Positions 35,843 through 45,555 are shown, counted from the first letter of the stretch. The stretch: DNA of 64,000 nt from Verrucomicrobiaceae bacterium (GCA_015075365.1 JABTUN010000002.1:1550001-1614000); one strand, 5' to 3'. Program-made: numbers and translations. Notes: generated from the letters alone by a model not told the origin.

Positions 35843-36412
35843 TCAAGAATTCGATTTCCCGGGGGGCGCGTCCTGGATTCTCCGGTACAACCACGCCCTC
35901 GCATAGGTCCAGTCGCGTTTGGCGGTGGGGATGGAGACTTGGAGGATTTCGGCGGCTTCTTCAAAGCTGAGGCCGGTGAAGTAGCGCAGCTTCACGAGAT
36001 CCGCCTTGCGGGCGTCGTGGGCTTCCAGGGCGGTGAGCGCGTCATGGAGGGCGAGCAGGTCGTCGTCTTTCCCGGCGGGCGCGGCGATTTCGATTTGATG
36101 CACATCCACATGCTCCGCGCCAGCGCCATGCTTGGCGGCCTGACGGCGGCGGGCGCGGTCTATGAGGATGCGGCGCATGGCCTCGGCTGCGGCGGCGAAG
36201 AAGTGGGCGCGATTTTCAAAACGCTGATCGCCAAGACGCAGCCATGCCTCATGAACGAGCGCGGTGGCTTGCAAGGTGTGACCGGGCTGCTCGTGGGCCA
36301 TCTTCGCACGGGCGAGCTGCCGCAGCTCGGCATACACGAGCGGCAGCAACTCTTCCCCGGCACGGACATCGCCGTGCTGGAGGGCTTCGAGGAGACGGGT
36401 GACGTCGTTCAT
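35843..36412 (-). CDS. ECF-type sigma factor (copy 1)
   Basis: 189 residues from MNDVTRLL, aligned in start and length with the paralogue at 44941. Region 2 (about 10-80) includes ATALVHEAWLRL and RAHFFAAAAEAMRRILIDRARR, typical of the ECF sigma factors common in Planctomycetes and Verrucomicrobia. Region 4 (about 125-180) contains FTGLSFEEAAEILQVS and the recognition helix TAKRDWTYARAWL. No anti-sigma gene is adjacent; the genes upstream are a small lipoprotein and two receptor kinases, suggesting control through phosphorylation. Confidence 0.9.
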   Translation of the reverse strand: MNDVTRLLEALQHGDVRAGEELLPLVYAELRQLARAKMAHEQPGHTLQATALVHEAWLRLGDQRFENRAHFFAAAAEAMRRILIDRARRRQAAKHGAGAEHVDVHQIEIAAPAGKDDDLLALHDALTALEAHDARKADLVKLRYFTGLSFEEAAEILQVSIPTAKRDWTYARAWLYRRIQDAPPGKSNS

Positions 36413-36428
36413 GGCTGCCGGGGCGCTT

Positions 36429-36620
36429 TCAGCCCCTTCCTCCACTCATTTTGTATGCCGGATACTGCTGGCCGTGCGGATCAATGTCTCTCAGATACTC
36501 CCTGGGTGCGAGGATGCGCTTCCAGTATTGTTGTTCATCGTAGCTTTTCGGCTCCCAGGCTTTCTGCGAGCTGCATCCAGACAGGGCTGCTGCGGAGATG
36601 AGAAAGATGAGTCGTTTCAT
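36429..36620 (-). CDS. Small lipoprotein
   Basis: 63 residues, MKRLIF start and lipobox LSGC (Cys16), then a charged, aromatic-rich tail (EQQYWKRIL, REYLRDIDPHGQQYP). It lies 33 bp after kinase 1 and 16 bp before the ECF sigma gene, all on one strand, so it is probably part of that signalling operon. It may be a periplasmic partner of the kinase ectodomain; this is from position only. Confidence 0.7.
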   Translation of the reverse strand: MKRLIFLISAAALSGCSSQKAWEPKSYDEQQYWKRILAPREYLRDIDPHGQQYPAYKMSGGRG

Positions 36621-36653
36621 GGTGTGTGCGGTTCGGTGTGGCTGCGTGGCGAC

Positions 36654-39600
36654 TCATTGCTTCTTCTTGGCGTCGTATTGTTCCCAGAACTGCGCCCGGG
36701 TTTTGTCAGGCTGGTAGATCCTGGTGTTCTCCTTGAAGTTCTCGGCATGGCTGATGCGCCGAAGTGCGGTGAAATGGCGGAGAAATTCGATGTCCGTCGC
36801 TTTCGGCGGGAGCGTGATGAAGACGAGTGAACGGGTTTCGGCGAGCGGCGTGAGGTCGGTGATCAGCGGACACCAAGGCATCCTGACGTCAACCAGCGGC
36901 ATGCCGCGCAAGGCCGAGACATCGGCGACCCGCGTGCCGCTCAGGTGCAATCTGGCGAGCGGCATTCCGTGAAGCGGGGACAGGTCCGTGACCGGCGTTT
37001 CACCGAGGATCAAGGAATGGATCTGCATGCCGTGCAGCGCGGTCAGATCGGCAACTCTGGTGCCGTGGATGTCGAGTTCCCTGAGGGGCATGCCACGGAG
37101 CGGCGTGAGATCGGTCACGCTGGTTTTTTGCAGATTGAGCTTCGTGAGGGCGAGCCCCTCCAGCGGGCGCAGGTCCGACACGCTGGTCTCCTGCAAGGTC
37201 AACTCGCGGATCGCCGCGCCTTTGAAGATGCCACAGTCGCGGAACTCCTTGGAGTTGATGATGACGGACCAGAGGCCATCGTCACCCTGGGTGGCGGTGT
37301 AGTCCGTGCCGCTCTCGTTGAGCGCCCTCGACCAGGCCATGCCGGGCCAGCGTTCCCAAAAAAGTTCGTCCGGGGTGCTGCCCACCGCAGCCTTGGAGTC
37401 TCCACGAAACCCCAGCCACCTCAGGTTCTTCAGACTCTTCAAGGACTCGATGTTCCGTGCCGTGACCGGAACGGTGAGGCTTTGCAGAGTCTGGACGTTC
37501 AGGATGGGAGAGAGATCACCCACGGACTTGCACCCATGCATGTAGAGCCGCCGGAGCGGCATGTGAGCCAGGAGCGATAGATCAGCGACGGCACCGCGTC
37601 CGAGAATGAGCTCCTCCAGGCGCATCTTGCGCAAAGGACTGAGGTCGTTGACATCGGTGCCGAAGAACTCAAGCAGGCGCAGGGGCAGGTCCGCGATGGG
37701 AGAGAGATCGGTGACCTGCGTGCCGCCGATCCAGAGTTCGCTGATCGGCGCGCCTTTGAGGATCGAAAGATCGTGCAGCGGCTGCGACTGGATCCTGAGC
37801 CGATAAGTCTCGTCCGGCAGCTTCGTCAGCGTAAAGTCGAAAGCCGCCGCACGGATCGCTGAGAGGAATGTCTGTTCGCGGTCCCAATCCCGCCAGAAGA
37901 GTTCCTTGGACTGGGTGACCTCAAACAGGCGCCAGCTCGCGTAGCCGCTGTTGTCGCCTGTCGAATCCCCTTGGATATAGGCAAGCCGGGGATGATTGCG
38001 CAAAGCCGCGATGGCTTGGAAGTCGTCCTCCGGCAGATTGCGGAAATTCGAGGGCAGGACGAGCCTCTCCAGCGATTTGAGTTCATTCAGCCAACCCAAC
38101 CCGCGCAACTGGCTGCAGGTGTAAAGTCCCAGCTCCTTCAAGGGGACGGAGGCGAGAAACGAGAGATCAGAAACGGAAGCCTCGGAGATGATGCATTTCT
38201 CCAATGGAAGGGTTTTCAGGGGAGAGAAGTCGGTGCCGTTCGCAAGCTGCTTGGCGTAGAATTCGCTCAACGGCATCCCAACCAGCGGGCTGAGGTCGGA
38301 CACGAGGCGGCAACCGTAAATCCCGAGCGTTTTCAACTTCATCCCCCGGAGCGGCGCGAGATCGGAGACCTTTGTCCCGCCAATATGCAAAGTTTCGAGC
38401 GGCAACTCGCGAAGGATGGAGAGATCGGCGATCTGTGTGCCGTCGAGGTCGAGATAAGTGAGCGAGCGGAATTCGCGCAGCAGCGTGAAGTCGGCGATCT
38501 GCCGGCAGTTCCAGAGCACCAGCTTGCCCAGTGGCATGCCTGCCAGCGGTGCGAGATCGGTGATCTGAGTGCCTTCAAGATCGAGTTCGAGCAGACTGTC
38601 CTCGCGCACCGTGAGGCGATCCTTGAGCGGTTTTTCAGGGGAAATCGGCAGGTCTTTGAGCCGCTCAAGCCAGTAGGCGACGAGATGCTCCTTCTCGGCG
38701 TTGAGCAGGCGCGCCGCCGGGAGCAGCTCCGCTGCCGGGCGCTGCTGCTTTAGCATGGCGAGGCGGAGCTTGCCGAGGCTTTCGCGAGTGAGCTTGCCAT
38801 CCGGGCCGGCCGGCGCGGCGAGCAGTTCGTCGCAGAGTTTCGCCGAGTCCCCGGCGCGGGCGTGATCGGGCTGAAGGGCGAGTGCGGCGCGATAGATCGT
38901 GGCCGCTTCAGCCAGCTTGAACTGGCACTGGAGCAGGTCCGCCTTCTGCACGAGGAACTCCGCCGCCTCGGGCCGCAGCTTGATGGCGTAGTCGAGCTTT
39001 TCGATGGCGTCGGCGTATTGCTCCTTCGCCGCGAGCGCGCGCGCTTGCTCGGCGAAGGCGGGAGCAGTGGCGCGGAGTTCATCCAGCGCCGAGTTGGCCC
39101 GCACCGCCTGCCACAGGCTGACGGCGATGCCGATGACGAGCGAAGCCGCGATGGCAAAACCGGCGGCGAAGGCCGCTTTGTTGCGGCGGATGAGTTTGCT
39201 CAGCAGGTAGGCCGTGGTGGGTGGCCGCGCGGTGATGACCTCGTTTTTGAGGTGGCGCTGGAGATCGAGCGCGAGGCCGTTGGCCGTGTCGTAGCGGCGC
39301 TGGCGGTCTTTTTCCAGGCACTTCATCACGATCCAGTCCACATCCCCGCGCAGGGCTCCGGGCAGCCGGGCGGCATCGGTGTGGCGGCGCCTGGCGGCGG
39401 AGGTCAGCTCGTTGCCATCCAGCGTCTTGAGGCGCTGGGAGGGGCGCGGCGGGTCGGCTTCGCGGATGAGGCGGCGGATTTCACCCATGCCCGCCCTGGC
39501 CATGGTGGACATGTCAATCGGCGTGCTGCCGGTCAGCAGCTCGTAGAGCAACACGCCGAGCGAGTAGATGTCGCTGCGGGTGTCCACATCCAGCGAGGTC

Positions 39601-40439
39601 ATCTCCGCCTGCTCCGGGCTCATGTAGAGCGGCGTGCCGATCATCTGCTCGAACTGCGTGAACAGCGTGCCGTCGGTGAGGCGGCCCTGCGTTGCCTTTG
39701 CCACGCCGAAGTCAATCACCTTCGGCACCGCCCGGCCGTCGTTGACAGTGACAAGGATGTTCGAGGGTTTGAGGTCGCGGTGAATGATGCCCTTTTGATG
39801 CGCGTGCTGCACCGCCTGGCAGACTTGGATGAAAAGCTCGATGCGCTCCTCATTGGAAAGCCCCTTCTCATCGCAGTAGCCGGTGATCTTCACCCCGCGC
39901 ACCAGTTCCATGACAAAGAACGGCCGCCCCTGCTCCGTGGCCCCGGCATCGAAGACGCGGGCGATGTTCGGATGGTCCATCATCGCCAGCGCCTGCCGCT
40001 CCTGCTCAAAGCGGGCCACGACCTCCTTCGTGTCCATGCCCAGCTTGATGATCTTGAGTGCGACACGCCGCCGCACCGGCTTCTCCTGGTCCGCCATCCA
40101 CACTGTGCCGAACCCGCCCTCGCCGATCTCCTGCAACAGCTTGTAGGGCCCGATGCGGTCGCCCGGCTGCTCGGCCAAAGGCAGGCCATCGGGGACGAGG
40201 CGCACGCCGGGATTCACCTTGAGTGTGGCCAGCGGGTCAGCCGCCGGACCATCCAGAAAGCCTGTCGGCATGGCATCGTGCGCCGCCAGCATTCCGCTCA
40301 CCTCCGTCACCAGGACCGCATCATTGCCGCATGCCTTGGCGAGGAATGACTCCCTGTCCTCCAACGCGTGGTCCAGTGCCGCGACAAAGATCTTCGCGGC
40401 TGGGTTTTCCGAAGGCGGAGTGTCCATGGCAGTATTCAT
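36654..40439 (-). CDS. Receptor-type Ser/Thr kinase with TPR and leucine-rich ectodomain (kinase 1)
   Basis: 1261 residues. The cytoplasmic kinase (about 98-400) is complete: GEGGFG 106-111, catalytic Lys129, HRD 220-222 with DLKPSN, DFG 243-245, and the APE-type MSPEQ. A single membrane helix (about 423-443) follows, then TPR-like helices (about 455-545) and about 600 residues of 23-residue leucine-rich repeats (L-x-L-x-x-T-x-V-x-D-L-x-P-L-x-G-M-P). FW..W modules interrupt the repeats. The ectodomain probably senses an envelope ligand. It closely resembles that of kinase 2 while the kinase domains differ. The start is either ATG 40439, inside the 43-bp repeat, or ATG 40427 (MDTPPS). Confidence 0.92.
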   Translation of the reverse strand: MNTAMDTPPSENPAAKIFVAALDHALEDRESFLAKACGNDAVLVTEVSGMLAAHDAMPTGFLDGPAADPLATLKVNPGVRLVPDGLPLAEQPGDRIGPYKLLQEIGEGGFGTVWMADQEKPVRRRVALKIIKLGMDTKEVVARFEQERQALAMMDHPNIARVFDAGATEQGRPFFVMELVRGVKITGYCDEKGLSNEERIELFIQVCQAVQHAHQKGIIHRDLKPSNILVTVNDGRAVPKVIDFGVAKATQGRLTDGTLFTQFEQMIGTPLYMSPEQAEMTSLDVDTRSDIYSLGVLLYELLTGSTPIDMSTMARAGMGEIRRLIREADPPRPSQRLKTLDGNELTSAARRRHTDAARLPGALRGDVDWIVMKCLEKDRQRRYDTANGLALDLQRHLKNEVITARPPTTAYLLSKLIRRNKAAFAAGFAIAASLVIGIAVSLWQAVRANSALDELRATAPAFAEQARALAAKEQYADAIEKLDYAIKLRPEAAEFLVQKADLLQCQFKLAEAATIYRAALALQPDHARAGDSAKLCDELLAAPAGPDGKLTRESLGKLRLAMLKQQRPAAELLPAARLLNAEKEHLVAYWLERLKDLPISPEKPLKDRLTVREDSLLELDLEGTQITDLAPLAGMPLGKLVLWNCRQIADFTLLREFRSLTYLDLDGTQIADLSILRELPLETLHIGGTKVSDLAPLRGMKLKTLGIYGCRLVSDLSPLVGMPLSEFYAKQLANGTDFSPLKTLPLEKCIISEASVSDLSFLASVPLKELGLYTCSQLRGLGWLNELKSLERLVLPSNFRNLPEDDFQAIAALRNHPRLAYIQGDSTGDNSGYASWRLFEVTQSKELFWRDWDREQTFLSAIRAAAFDFTLTKLPDETYRLRIQSQPLHDLSILKGAPISELWIGGTQVTDLSPIADLPLRLLEFFGTDVNDLSPLRKMRLEELILGRGAVADLSLLAHMPLRRLYMHGCKSVGDLSPILNVQTLQSLTVPVTARNIESLKSLKNLRWLGFRGDSKAAVGSTPDELFWERWPGMAWSRALNESGTDYTATQGDDGLWSVIINSKEFRDCGIFKGAAIRELTLQETSVSDLRPLEGLALTKLNLQKTSVTDLTPLRGMPLRELDIHGTRVADLTALHGMQIHSLILGETPVTDLSPLHGMPLARLHLSGTRVADVSALRGMPLVDVRMPWCPLITDLTPLAETRSLVFITLPPKATDIEFLRHFTALRRISHAENFKENTRIYQPDKTRAQFWEQYDAKKKQ

Positions 40440-40478
40440 ACAACCTGCTCATGCGAGAAAGCGCGAGGAAAAGGATCA
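40436..40478 (-). repeat. 43-bp repeat, copy 1 (ahead of kinase 1)
   Basis: Identical at all 43 positions to 45645-45687. Reading leftwards it ends in GTTGTATGA, so its last bases contain the first possible ATG of kinase 1. It fills nearly the whole gap between the kinase 2 stop and the kinase 1 start. Conserved non-coding sequence at both sites suggests a shared promoter or leader. Confidence 0.9.
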
Positions 40479-40485
40479 TCGACTT

Positions 40486-43400
40486 TCATTTCTTCCCCGC
40501 ATCCCACTCCTTCCAGAACGCCGCGGCGGTCTGGTCGGGAGTCGTGGTGTCCGTCGTGTCTTCCTTGAAGCTCAGTCGTTCGAGCTTGGAGAAGGCGCGG
40601 AGGAATTCGATGTCCTTCGGGCGCGGAGGAAGGCTGAGGGAGGTGAGCCCTTTGGCCTCCGCGAGGGGCGAGAGGTCGGTGAGTTGGGCGCACTGTCGCA
40701 ATCGCACCTTGGTCAGGGGCATGCCGCGCAGGACGGAAAGGTCCGTCACCGGGGTTCCGATCAGGTCCAAATACTCCAGCGGCATTCCTTCGAGAGGGCG
40801 CAGGTCGTTGACCTTGGTCTTGGGGATGCCGAGAGCGGTCAGGGCCATGCCGCTCAGTGGTTCGAGGTCGGTGATGCCGTTTTCGCCGAGCTGGAGTTTT
40901 TTGAGCGCCATGCCGCGCAAGGCCGCGAGGTCGGTGATTTTGACGCGCCTGATCTCCAGCTCCTCAAGCGGCATGCCTTGGAGCGGGCGGAGGTCCGTGA
41001 CGGCGGTATCGTCGAGCTTCAGCACCTTGAGCGGCAGGCCATGCAGCGGGCGGAGGTCCGTGACGGTGGTTTTCTTGAGACTCAGGACGCTGATGGGCGC
41101 TCCTTTCAAGTGACCGAGGTCGCTGATCTTCGCGTCGCTAAGGTCCAAGTCCCAGGTGCCATCGGGCAGTTGCCTGGCGCTCTTGATCGCGAAGCCCATC
41201 GCGCGCAGCACCCGCAGCCAGCCCTGGCTGTCGTATTCCTTCCAAAATTCCGCGGCGGTCTGGGCAGGTTGGCGGGTCTTCGGATCCTCCTTGAAGCTGA
41301 TGCGCTGGAGCTGGGAGGAGGCGCGGAGGAATTCGATGTCCTGCGCGTCCGGCGGGAGGACGAGCGTGGTGAGTTTCAGGCCGCGCAACGGCTGGAGATC
41401 GGTCACGGCGGTGTTGGCGAGGTTCAACTCGCGGATGTCGCCCGCGCCTTGGAAAATGGAGCAGTCGCTGAAATCCTTCGACACGATCCTGACCGTCCAC
41501 GTCCCGGCGCTCTTGGTGCCCTCGGGTGTTTGTTCGGTGAGTCCGGCCGCGGAGTAAGTGATGCTGCCGGCGTCCAACGCGCGCTTCCATGCCATGGCAT
41601 CCCAGCGCTTCCAAAAGTCCTCCACCGTGGAGCCGATCGTGAACATGTCTTTGCCGTCCATACGGTTGAAGTCCAGGGTCCGGAGGTTCGGCATCTTGCG
41701 GAGCAACTCCACGTTGCGGGCGGTCGCCGGCACCATGAGATGTTCCAGCGTCGGGATCTCGAGAAGGGGTGAGATGTCCGTGACGTTCGAGCAGTATGCC
41801 AGGAACAGCGACTTCAGCGGCATGCCCGCCAATGGCGAAAGGTCGCTGATCTTCGTGCCGCTGACATAAAGTTCCTGCAACGGCATGCCATGCAGCGGGC
41901 TGAGATCGGTGAACGGATTGTAGGCCGCGTTGAGGTAGTTGAGAGGCAGGCCGCGCAGCGGCGACAGGTCGGTGATCTTGCAGGTCGAAACCGTGAGCTT
42001 GCTGATCGGGGCGCCTTGGATGATCGAGAGGTCGCTCAGCGGCTGGTTCTGAATGTTGAGGAAGTAGGTCCCGTCGGGCAGTTTGATGAGAGGACGGCTC
42101 AGTTGGAAACCGGCCTTGCGCAGCGCCGGGAAGAAGGTTTCCAAACGGTCCCAATCCTGCCAGAAGAGATCCTTCGATTGGGTGGCCGAGTAATACGGAC
42201 TTCCCTCCATGTCCGCCTGGAGCTGGCGCAGCCTGGGGTGGGTCCGCAGCGCGCCGATGGCCGCGAGATCCTCGTCCGGCAGCGAGCGGAACGTATCGGG
42301 AAGCAGGAGCGTTTCGAGCGTCGGGATCTCCGCGAGCACCGCGTAATGGCGCGCCTTTGCGCAGCCGTGAAGCGCGAGTTCCTTCAACGGCCTGCCGCGC
42401 AGGACCGTCAGGTCGGCGATCTCGGTGTTGCTGAGATAACACTTTTCCAGCGGCATCTGGGCGAGCGGCGAAAAGTCGCGCACGGGTGTCTGGTCAACCC
42501 AGAGGGTTGTGATGGGCGTGCCGACGAGCGGCGAAAGGTCGGAGACGCGTGTCCCGCGCAGGTTCAGTTGCTCCAGGGGCATCTTCTGCAGCGGGATGAG
42601 GCCGGTGACCGGAGAGGCCATGACAGAGAGGCGCTTCAGCCGCAGCGCGCTGAGCGGGCCGAGGTCGGCAACCTGGGTGTTGCTGGCGTCGAGCATCTCC
42701 AGCGTGTGCATGTCGCGCAGCGGGGTGAGGTCGGCCACGCCGGTGCCGCTGAGGCTCAGTTCGATCAAGGCGAGGCCGGCCAGCGGGGAGAGGTCGGTCA
42801 GCTCCGTGGAGTCATCGAGGTTCAGCACGGCGAGCGGCGCGCCGACGAGGGGCGTGAGGTCGGTGACCTTCGTGCCGCCAAGGTCGAGCGCGAGCCGGCC
42901 GTCCTCGCGGACGGTGAGGCGCTTGGCGAGCGGGTTCTCGGCGGAGACGGGCAGGTCCTTGAGCCGCGCGAGCCAGTAATCGAGGAGGAGCTTCTTCTCC
43001 TCACCGAGCAGCCGCGCCACGGGCAGCAGCTCAGCGGCGGGGCGTTGCTGCTGCTGCATGGCGAGGTGGAGCTTCGCAAGGCTTTCGCGGGAGAGCTTGC
43101 CGTCGGCAGCGGGCGGCGCGGCGAGCAGTTCCTCGCACAGCTTCGCCGAAGCCCCGGCCCGCGCGTGGCCGGGCTGCACGCGCAGCGCCTCGCGGTAGAT
43201 CCCGGCGGCGGGGGCGAGCTGGAGCTGGCACTGGAGCAGGTCGCCCTTGGCCACGAGGAACTCCGCCGCGTCGGGCCTCAGCTTGATGGCGTAGTCGAGC
43301 TTGGCGATGGCGTCGGCATATTGCTCCTTCGCCGCCAGCGCGCGCGCCTGCTCGGCAAAGGCCGGCGCGGTGGCGCGGAGTTCGTCGAAGGCGGCGGTGG

Positions 43401-44874
43401 CTTTCCTTTCGTTCTGCTGCGCAATCTCCGCCTGCCGCCGGGTTTCGCGCTCCTTCGCCCGCAGATGGACGACGAACCAGATGCCGAGCGCGGTGATGAG
43501 CAGCCACGCCGCGAGGCCGACGGCGAACTCCCGCCGGTGCCGCTGCACGAGCAGGCGCAGGTGCGTGAGCAGGCCCGCCTCCTCCGCCAGCGTGGCGAAG
43601 CCGGATTGATACTTCTCAATGTCCGCCGCGAACTCCGGCACGCTTTGATACCGCTTCGCCTTGTCCAGCGTCAGCGCCTTCATCACCACCGACGACAGCG
43701 CCGCAGGAACGCGCCCGCTCTCGATGTGCGGCAGCGGTTTGATCTTCCTGGCCTCCAGCACCTCGCCCTTGGCCGCCTTCTTCCCGGTCGGAGCCGTGGC
43801 GCCGAACTGCGAGGGCGCGACGACCTCGCCCGTGCGCACCCTTTGCAGCACCTCCTCCAGCGTCTTGCCCTCCACCGGCGGCCGCAGCGTCAGCAGCGCG
43901 TAGAGGATGCCGCCCAGCGAGTAGATGTCCGAGCGCTCGTCGAGCTGCTCCAACTGCCCCAGCGCCTGCTCCGGGCTCATGTATTGCGGCGTGCCCATCA
44001 CCGCGCCCGCCATCGTCTGCGCGAGGCGCTCCTCCTCGGTGAGGAAGGTCGAGTGCTGCAGGTCGATCACCGGATGAGATGCGTCCGCTCCTTCCTCCTC
44101 TTCGTGCAGGATCTTCGCCAGGCCCCAGTCCATCACCAGCACCTCGCCGAACTCGCCGACCATGATGTTCTCCGGCTTCAGGTCGCGGTGCAGCACGCCC
44201 TTCGAGTGCGCGAAGGCCAGCGCGTCGCAGACCTTGCGGAAGACGGTCAGCAGGCGGTCCAGCGTGTAGTGCTCCACATAGTGCGGGTCGCGCGCGTTCA
44301 GCCCGTTGATGACAGCCTGCAGGGTGCGGCCGATCACCAGCTTCATGGTGTAGTAGAGCCGGCCCTCCTCATCGCGGCCCAGCTCGTGGATGGGCACGAT
44401 GTTCGGGTGCTCCAGCCGCGCGAGCACGGTGGCCTCGCGCACGAAGCGCGCGCGGGCCTGCTCGCTGGCGGAGGCCTCCAGACGCATGACCTTCATGGCC
44501 ACCTTGCGGCCCAGCTCGCGGTCCTCCACCTCCAGCACCGTGCCCATGCCGCCGTGGGCGATCTCGTCGCCCACCGTGTAACTGCCCGCCGGGAGCGATA
44601 CCGTGCCGGAGAACATGGAGCGCGAACCCGTCGCCGGCAGCGCCCCCCCGCCACGCTGGTAGAGAATCGTCGCCGCGCTGGCGCTGATCACTGCCGGCGC
44701 GCCGAGGAACTGGGTGCCCGCATCCTCCATCGCCGCCAGCAGCGACTCCACCTCCGCGCGCAGCGCCGCGTCCTCCCCGCACTCGCGTTCCAGCAGGGCG
44801 GCGCGTTCCTCGGCGGTGCTGAGTTCCAGCGCGGCCTTGAAAAGGGCTTCTTCGCGTGAGGGGGTGGGGTTCAT
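40486..44874 (-). CDS. Receptor-type Ser/Thr kinase with TPR and leucine-rich ectodomain (kinase 2)
   Basis: 1462 residues. The kinase domain (about 100-425) has AHGGMG 106-111, Lys128, HRD 229-231 with DLKPEN, and DWG 249-251 in place of DFG, a variant frequent in Planctomycetes/Verrucomicrobia. A membrane helix lies at about 450-470, then a TPR block (about 500-590) nearly identical to that of kinase 1 (RATAPAFAEQARALAAKEQY is shared exactly), then a long array of leucine-rich repeats with four FW..W modules. An insert of about 60 residues (EEEEGADASH and following) lies after the activation segment start. It is encoded between ECF sigma copy 2 and kinase 1. Confidence 0.93.
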   Translation of the reverse strand: MNPTPSREEALFKAALELSTAEERAALLERECGEDAALRAEVESLLAAMEDAGTQFLGAPAVISASAATILYQRGGGALPATGSRSMFSGTVSLPAGSYTVGDEIAHGGMGTVLEVEDRELGRKVAMKVMRLEASASEQARARFVREATVLARLEHPNIVPIHELGRDEEGRLYYTMKLVIGRTLQAVINGLNARDPHYVEHYTLDRLLTVFRKVCDALAFAHSKGVLHRDLKPENIMVGEFGEVLVMDWGLAKILHEEEEGADASHPVIDLQHSTFLTEEERLAQTMAGAVMGTPQYMSPEQALGQLEQLDERSDIYSLGGILYALLTLRPPVEGKTLEEVLQRVRTGEVVAPSQFGATAPTGKKAAKGEVLEARKIKPLPHIESGRVPAALSSVVMKALTLDKAKRYQSVPEFAADIEKYQSGFATLAEEAGLLTHLRLLVQRHRREFAVGLAAWLLITALGIWFVVHLRAKERETRRQAEIAQQNERKATAAFDELRATAPAFAEQARALAAKEQYADAIAKLDYAIKLRPDAAEFLVAKGDLLQCQLQLAPAAGIYREALRVQPGHARAGASAKLCEELLAAPPAADGKLSRESLAKLHLAMQQQQRPAAELLPVARLLGEEKKLLLDYWLARLKDLPVSAENPLAKRLTVREDGRLALDLGGTKVTDLTPLVGAPLAVLNLDDSTELTDLSPLAGLALIELSLSGTGVADLTPLRDMHTLEMLDASNTQVADLGPLSALRLKRLSVMASPVTGLIPLQKMPLEQLNLRGTRVSDLSPLVGTPITTLWVDQTPVRDFSPLAQMPLEKCYLSNTEIADLTVLRGRPLKELALHGCAKARHYAVLAEIPTLETLLLPDTFRSLPDEDLAAIGALRTHPRLRQLQADMEGSPYYSATQSKDLFWQDWDRLETFFPALRKAGFQLSRPLIKLPDGTYFLNIQNQPLSDLSIIQGAPISKLTVSTCKITDLSPLRGLPLNYLNAAYNPFTDLSPLHGMPLQELYVSGTKISDLSPLAGMPLKSLFLAYCSNVTDISPLLEIPTLEHLMVPATARNVELLRKMPNLRTLDFNRMDGKDMFTIGSTVEDFWKRWDAMAWKRALDAGSITYSAAGLTEQTPEGTKSAGTWTVRIVSKDFSDCSIFQGAGDIRELNLANTAVTDLQPLRGLKLTTLVLPPDAQDIEFLRASSQLQRISFKEDPKTRQPAQTAAEFWKEYDSQGWLRVLRAMGFAIKSARQLPDGTWDLDLSDAKISDLGHLKGAPISVLSLKKTTVTDLRPLHGLPLKVLKLDDTAVTDLRPLQGMPLEELEIRRVKITDLAALRGMALKKLQLGENGITDLEPLSGMALTALGIPKTKVNDLRPLEGMPLEYLDLIGTPVTDLSVLRGMPLTKVRLRQCAQLTDLSPLAEAKGLTSLSLPPRPKDIEFLRAFSKLERLSFKEDTTDTTTPDQTAAAFWKEWDAGKK

Positions 44875-44940
44875 GGTTGGGGGTTCCGAGGTTTCATGCG
44901 AGACAACGGAACGAAATGACTCAAAAAGTTTGCGCCGCGG

Positions 44941-45507
44941 TCAGTTCAGAGTCTCACGGGCGCGTTTGATCTCGCGAAACAACCACGCCCGGGCAAAGGC
45001 CCACTCACGATCCGCGGTGGCCTTGGAAATCCCCAGCACTTCCGCCGCCTGCTCGCTCGTGAGCCCCACGAAGTGCCGCAGCTTCACCAGCTCCGCCTTG
45101 CGCTCGTCCTGCGCCGCCAGCGCGATCAACGCCTCATCCACCGCGACGAGTTCGTCCTCCTTCGTGCCGCCCGGCGCGGCGATCTCGATCTCATCCGAGT
45201 CCACATGCTCCGCGCCTGCACCACGCTTCGCCGTCAGCTTCCGCCGCGCCCGCTCGATGAGGATGCGCCGCATCGCCTCCGCCGCCGCGCCGAAGAAGTG
45301 CGCCCGGCTCTGAAACCGCGCCTCGCCCAGCCGCAGCCAGGCCTCATGCACCAGCGCCGTCGGCTGCAGCGTGTGCCCAGGCAGTTCGAGCGCCATTTTT
45401 GCCCGCGCCAGTTGCCTCAGCTCCTGATAAACAATGCCAAGCAACTGCCCGCTGGCAGCCTGGTCGCCCTGCTGCACAGCTTCAAGAAGTCGTGTCACCT
45501 CGCTCAT
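44941..45507 (-). CDS. ECF-type sigma factor (copy 2)
   Basis: 188 residues from MSEVTRLL, a close paralogue of the sigma factor at 35843 with the same region 2 (TALVHEAWLRLGEARF) and region 4 (VGLTSEQAAEVLGIS, then TADREWAFARAWL). It is the first gene of the block sigma-kinase 2-kinase 1, 66 bp ahead of kinase 2. The 43-bp repeat lies 138 bp upstream of its start. An extended start at 45519 adds only four residues. Confidence 0.9.
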   Translation of the reverse strand: MSEVTRLLEAVQQGDQAASGQLLGIVYQELRQLARAKMALELPGHTLQPTALVHEAWLRLGEARFQSRAHFFGAAAEAMRRILIERARRKLTAKRGAGAEHVDSDEIEIAAPGGTKEDELVAVDEALIALAAQDERKAELVKLRHFVGLTSEQAAEVLGISKATADREWAFARAWLFREIKRARETLN

Positions 45508-45555
45508 CGGAATGCGCATCGTAAACCGACATGCGAGATTTTGGGAACAAATGAA

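Noticed and set aside
41890..44859. A 989-codon open frame on the plus strand opposite kinase 2
   Set aside because: It is the antisense of a clear kinase/leucine-rich gene and has the Arg/Gly/His-rich composition of a high-G+C shadow frame; no domain is visible.
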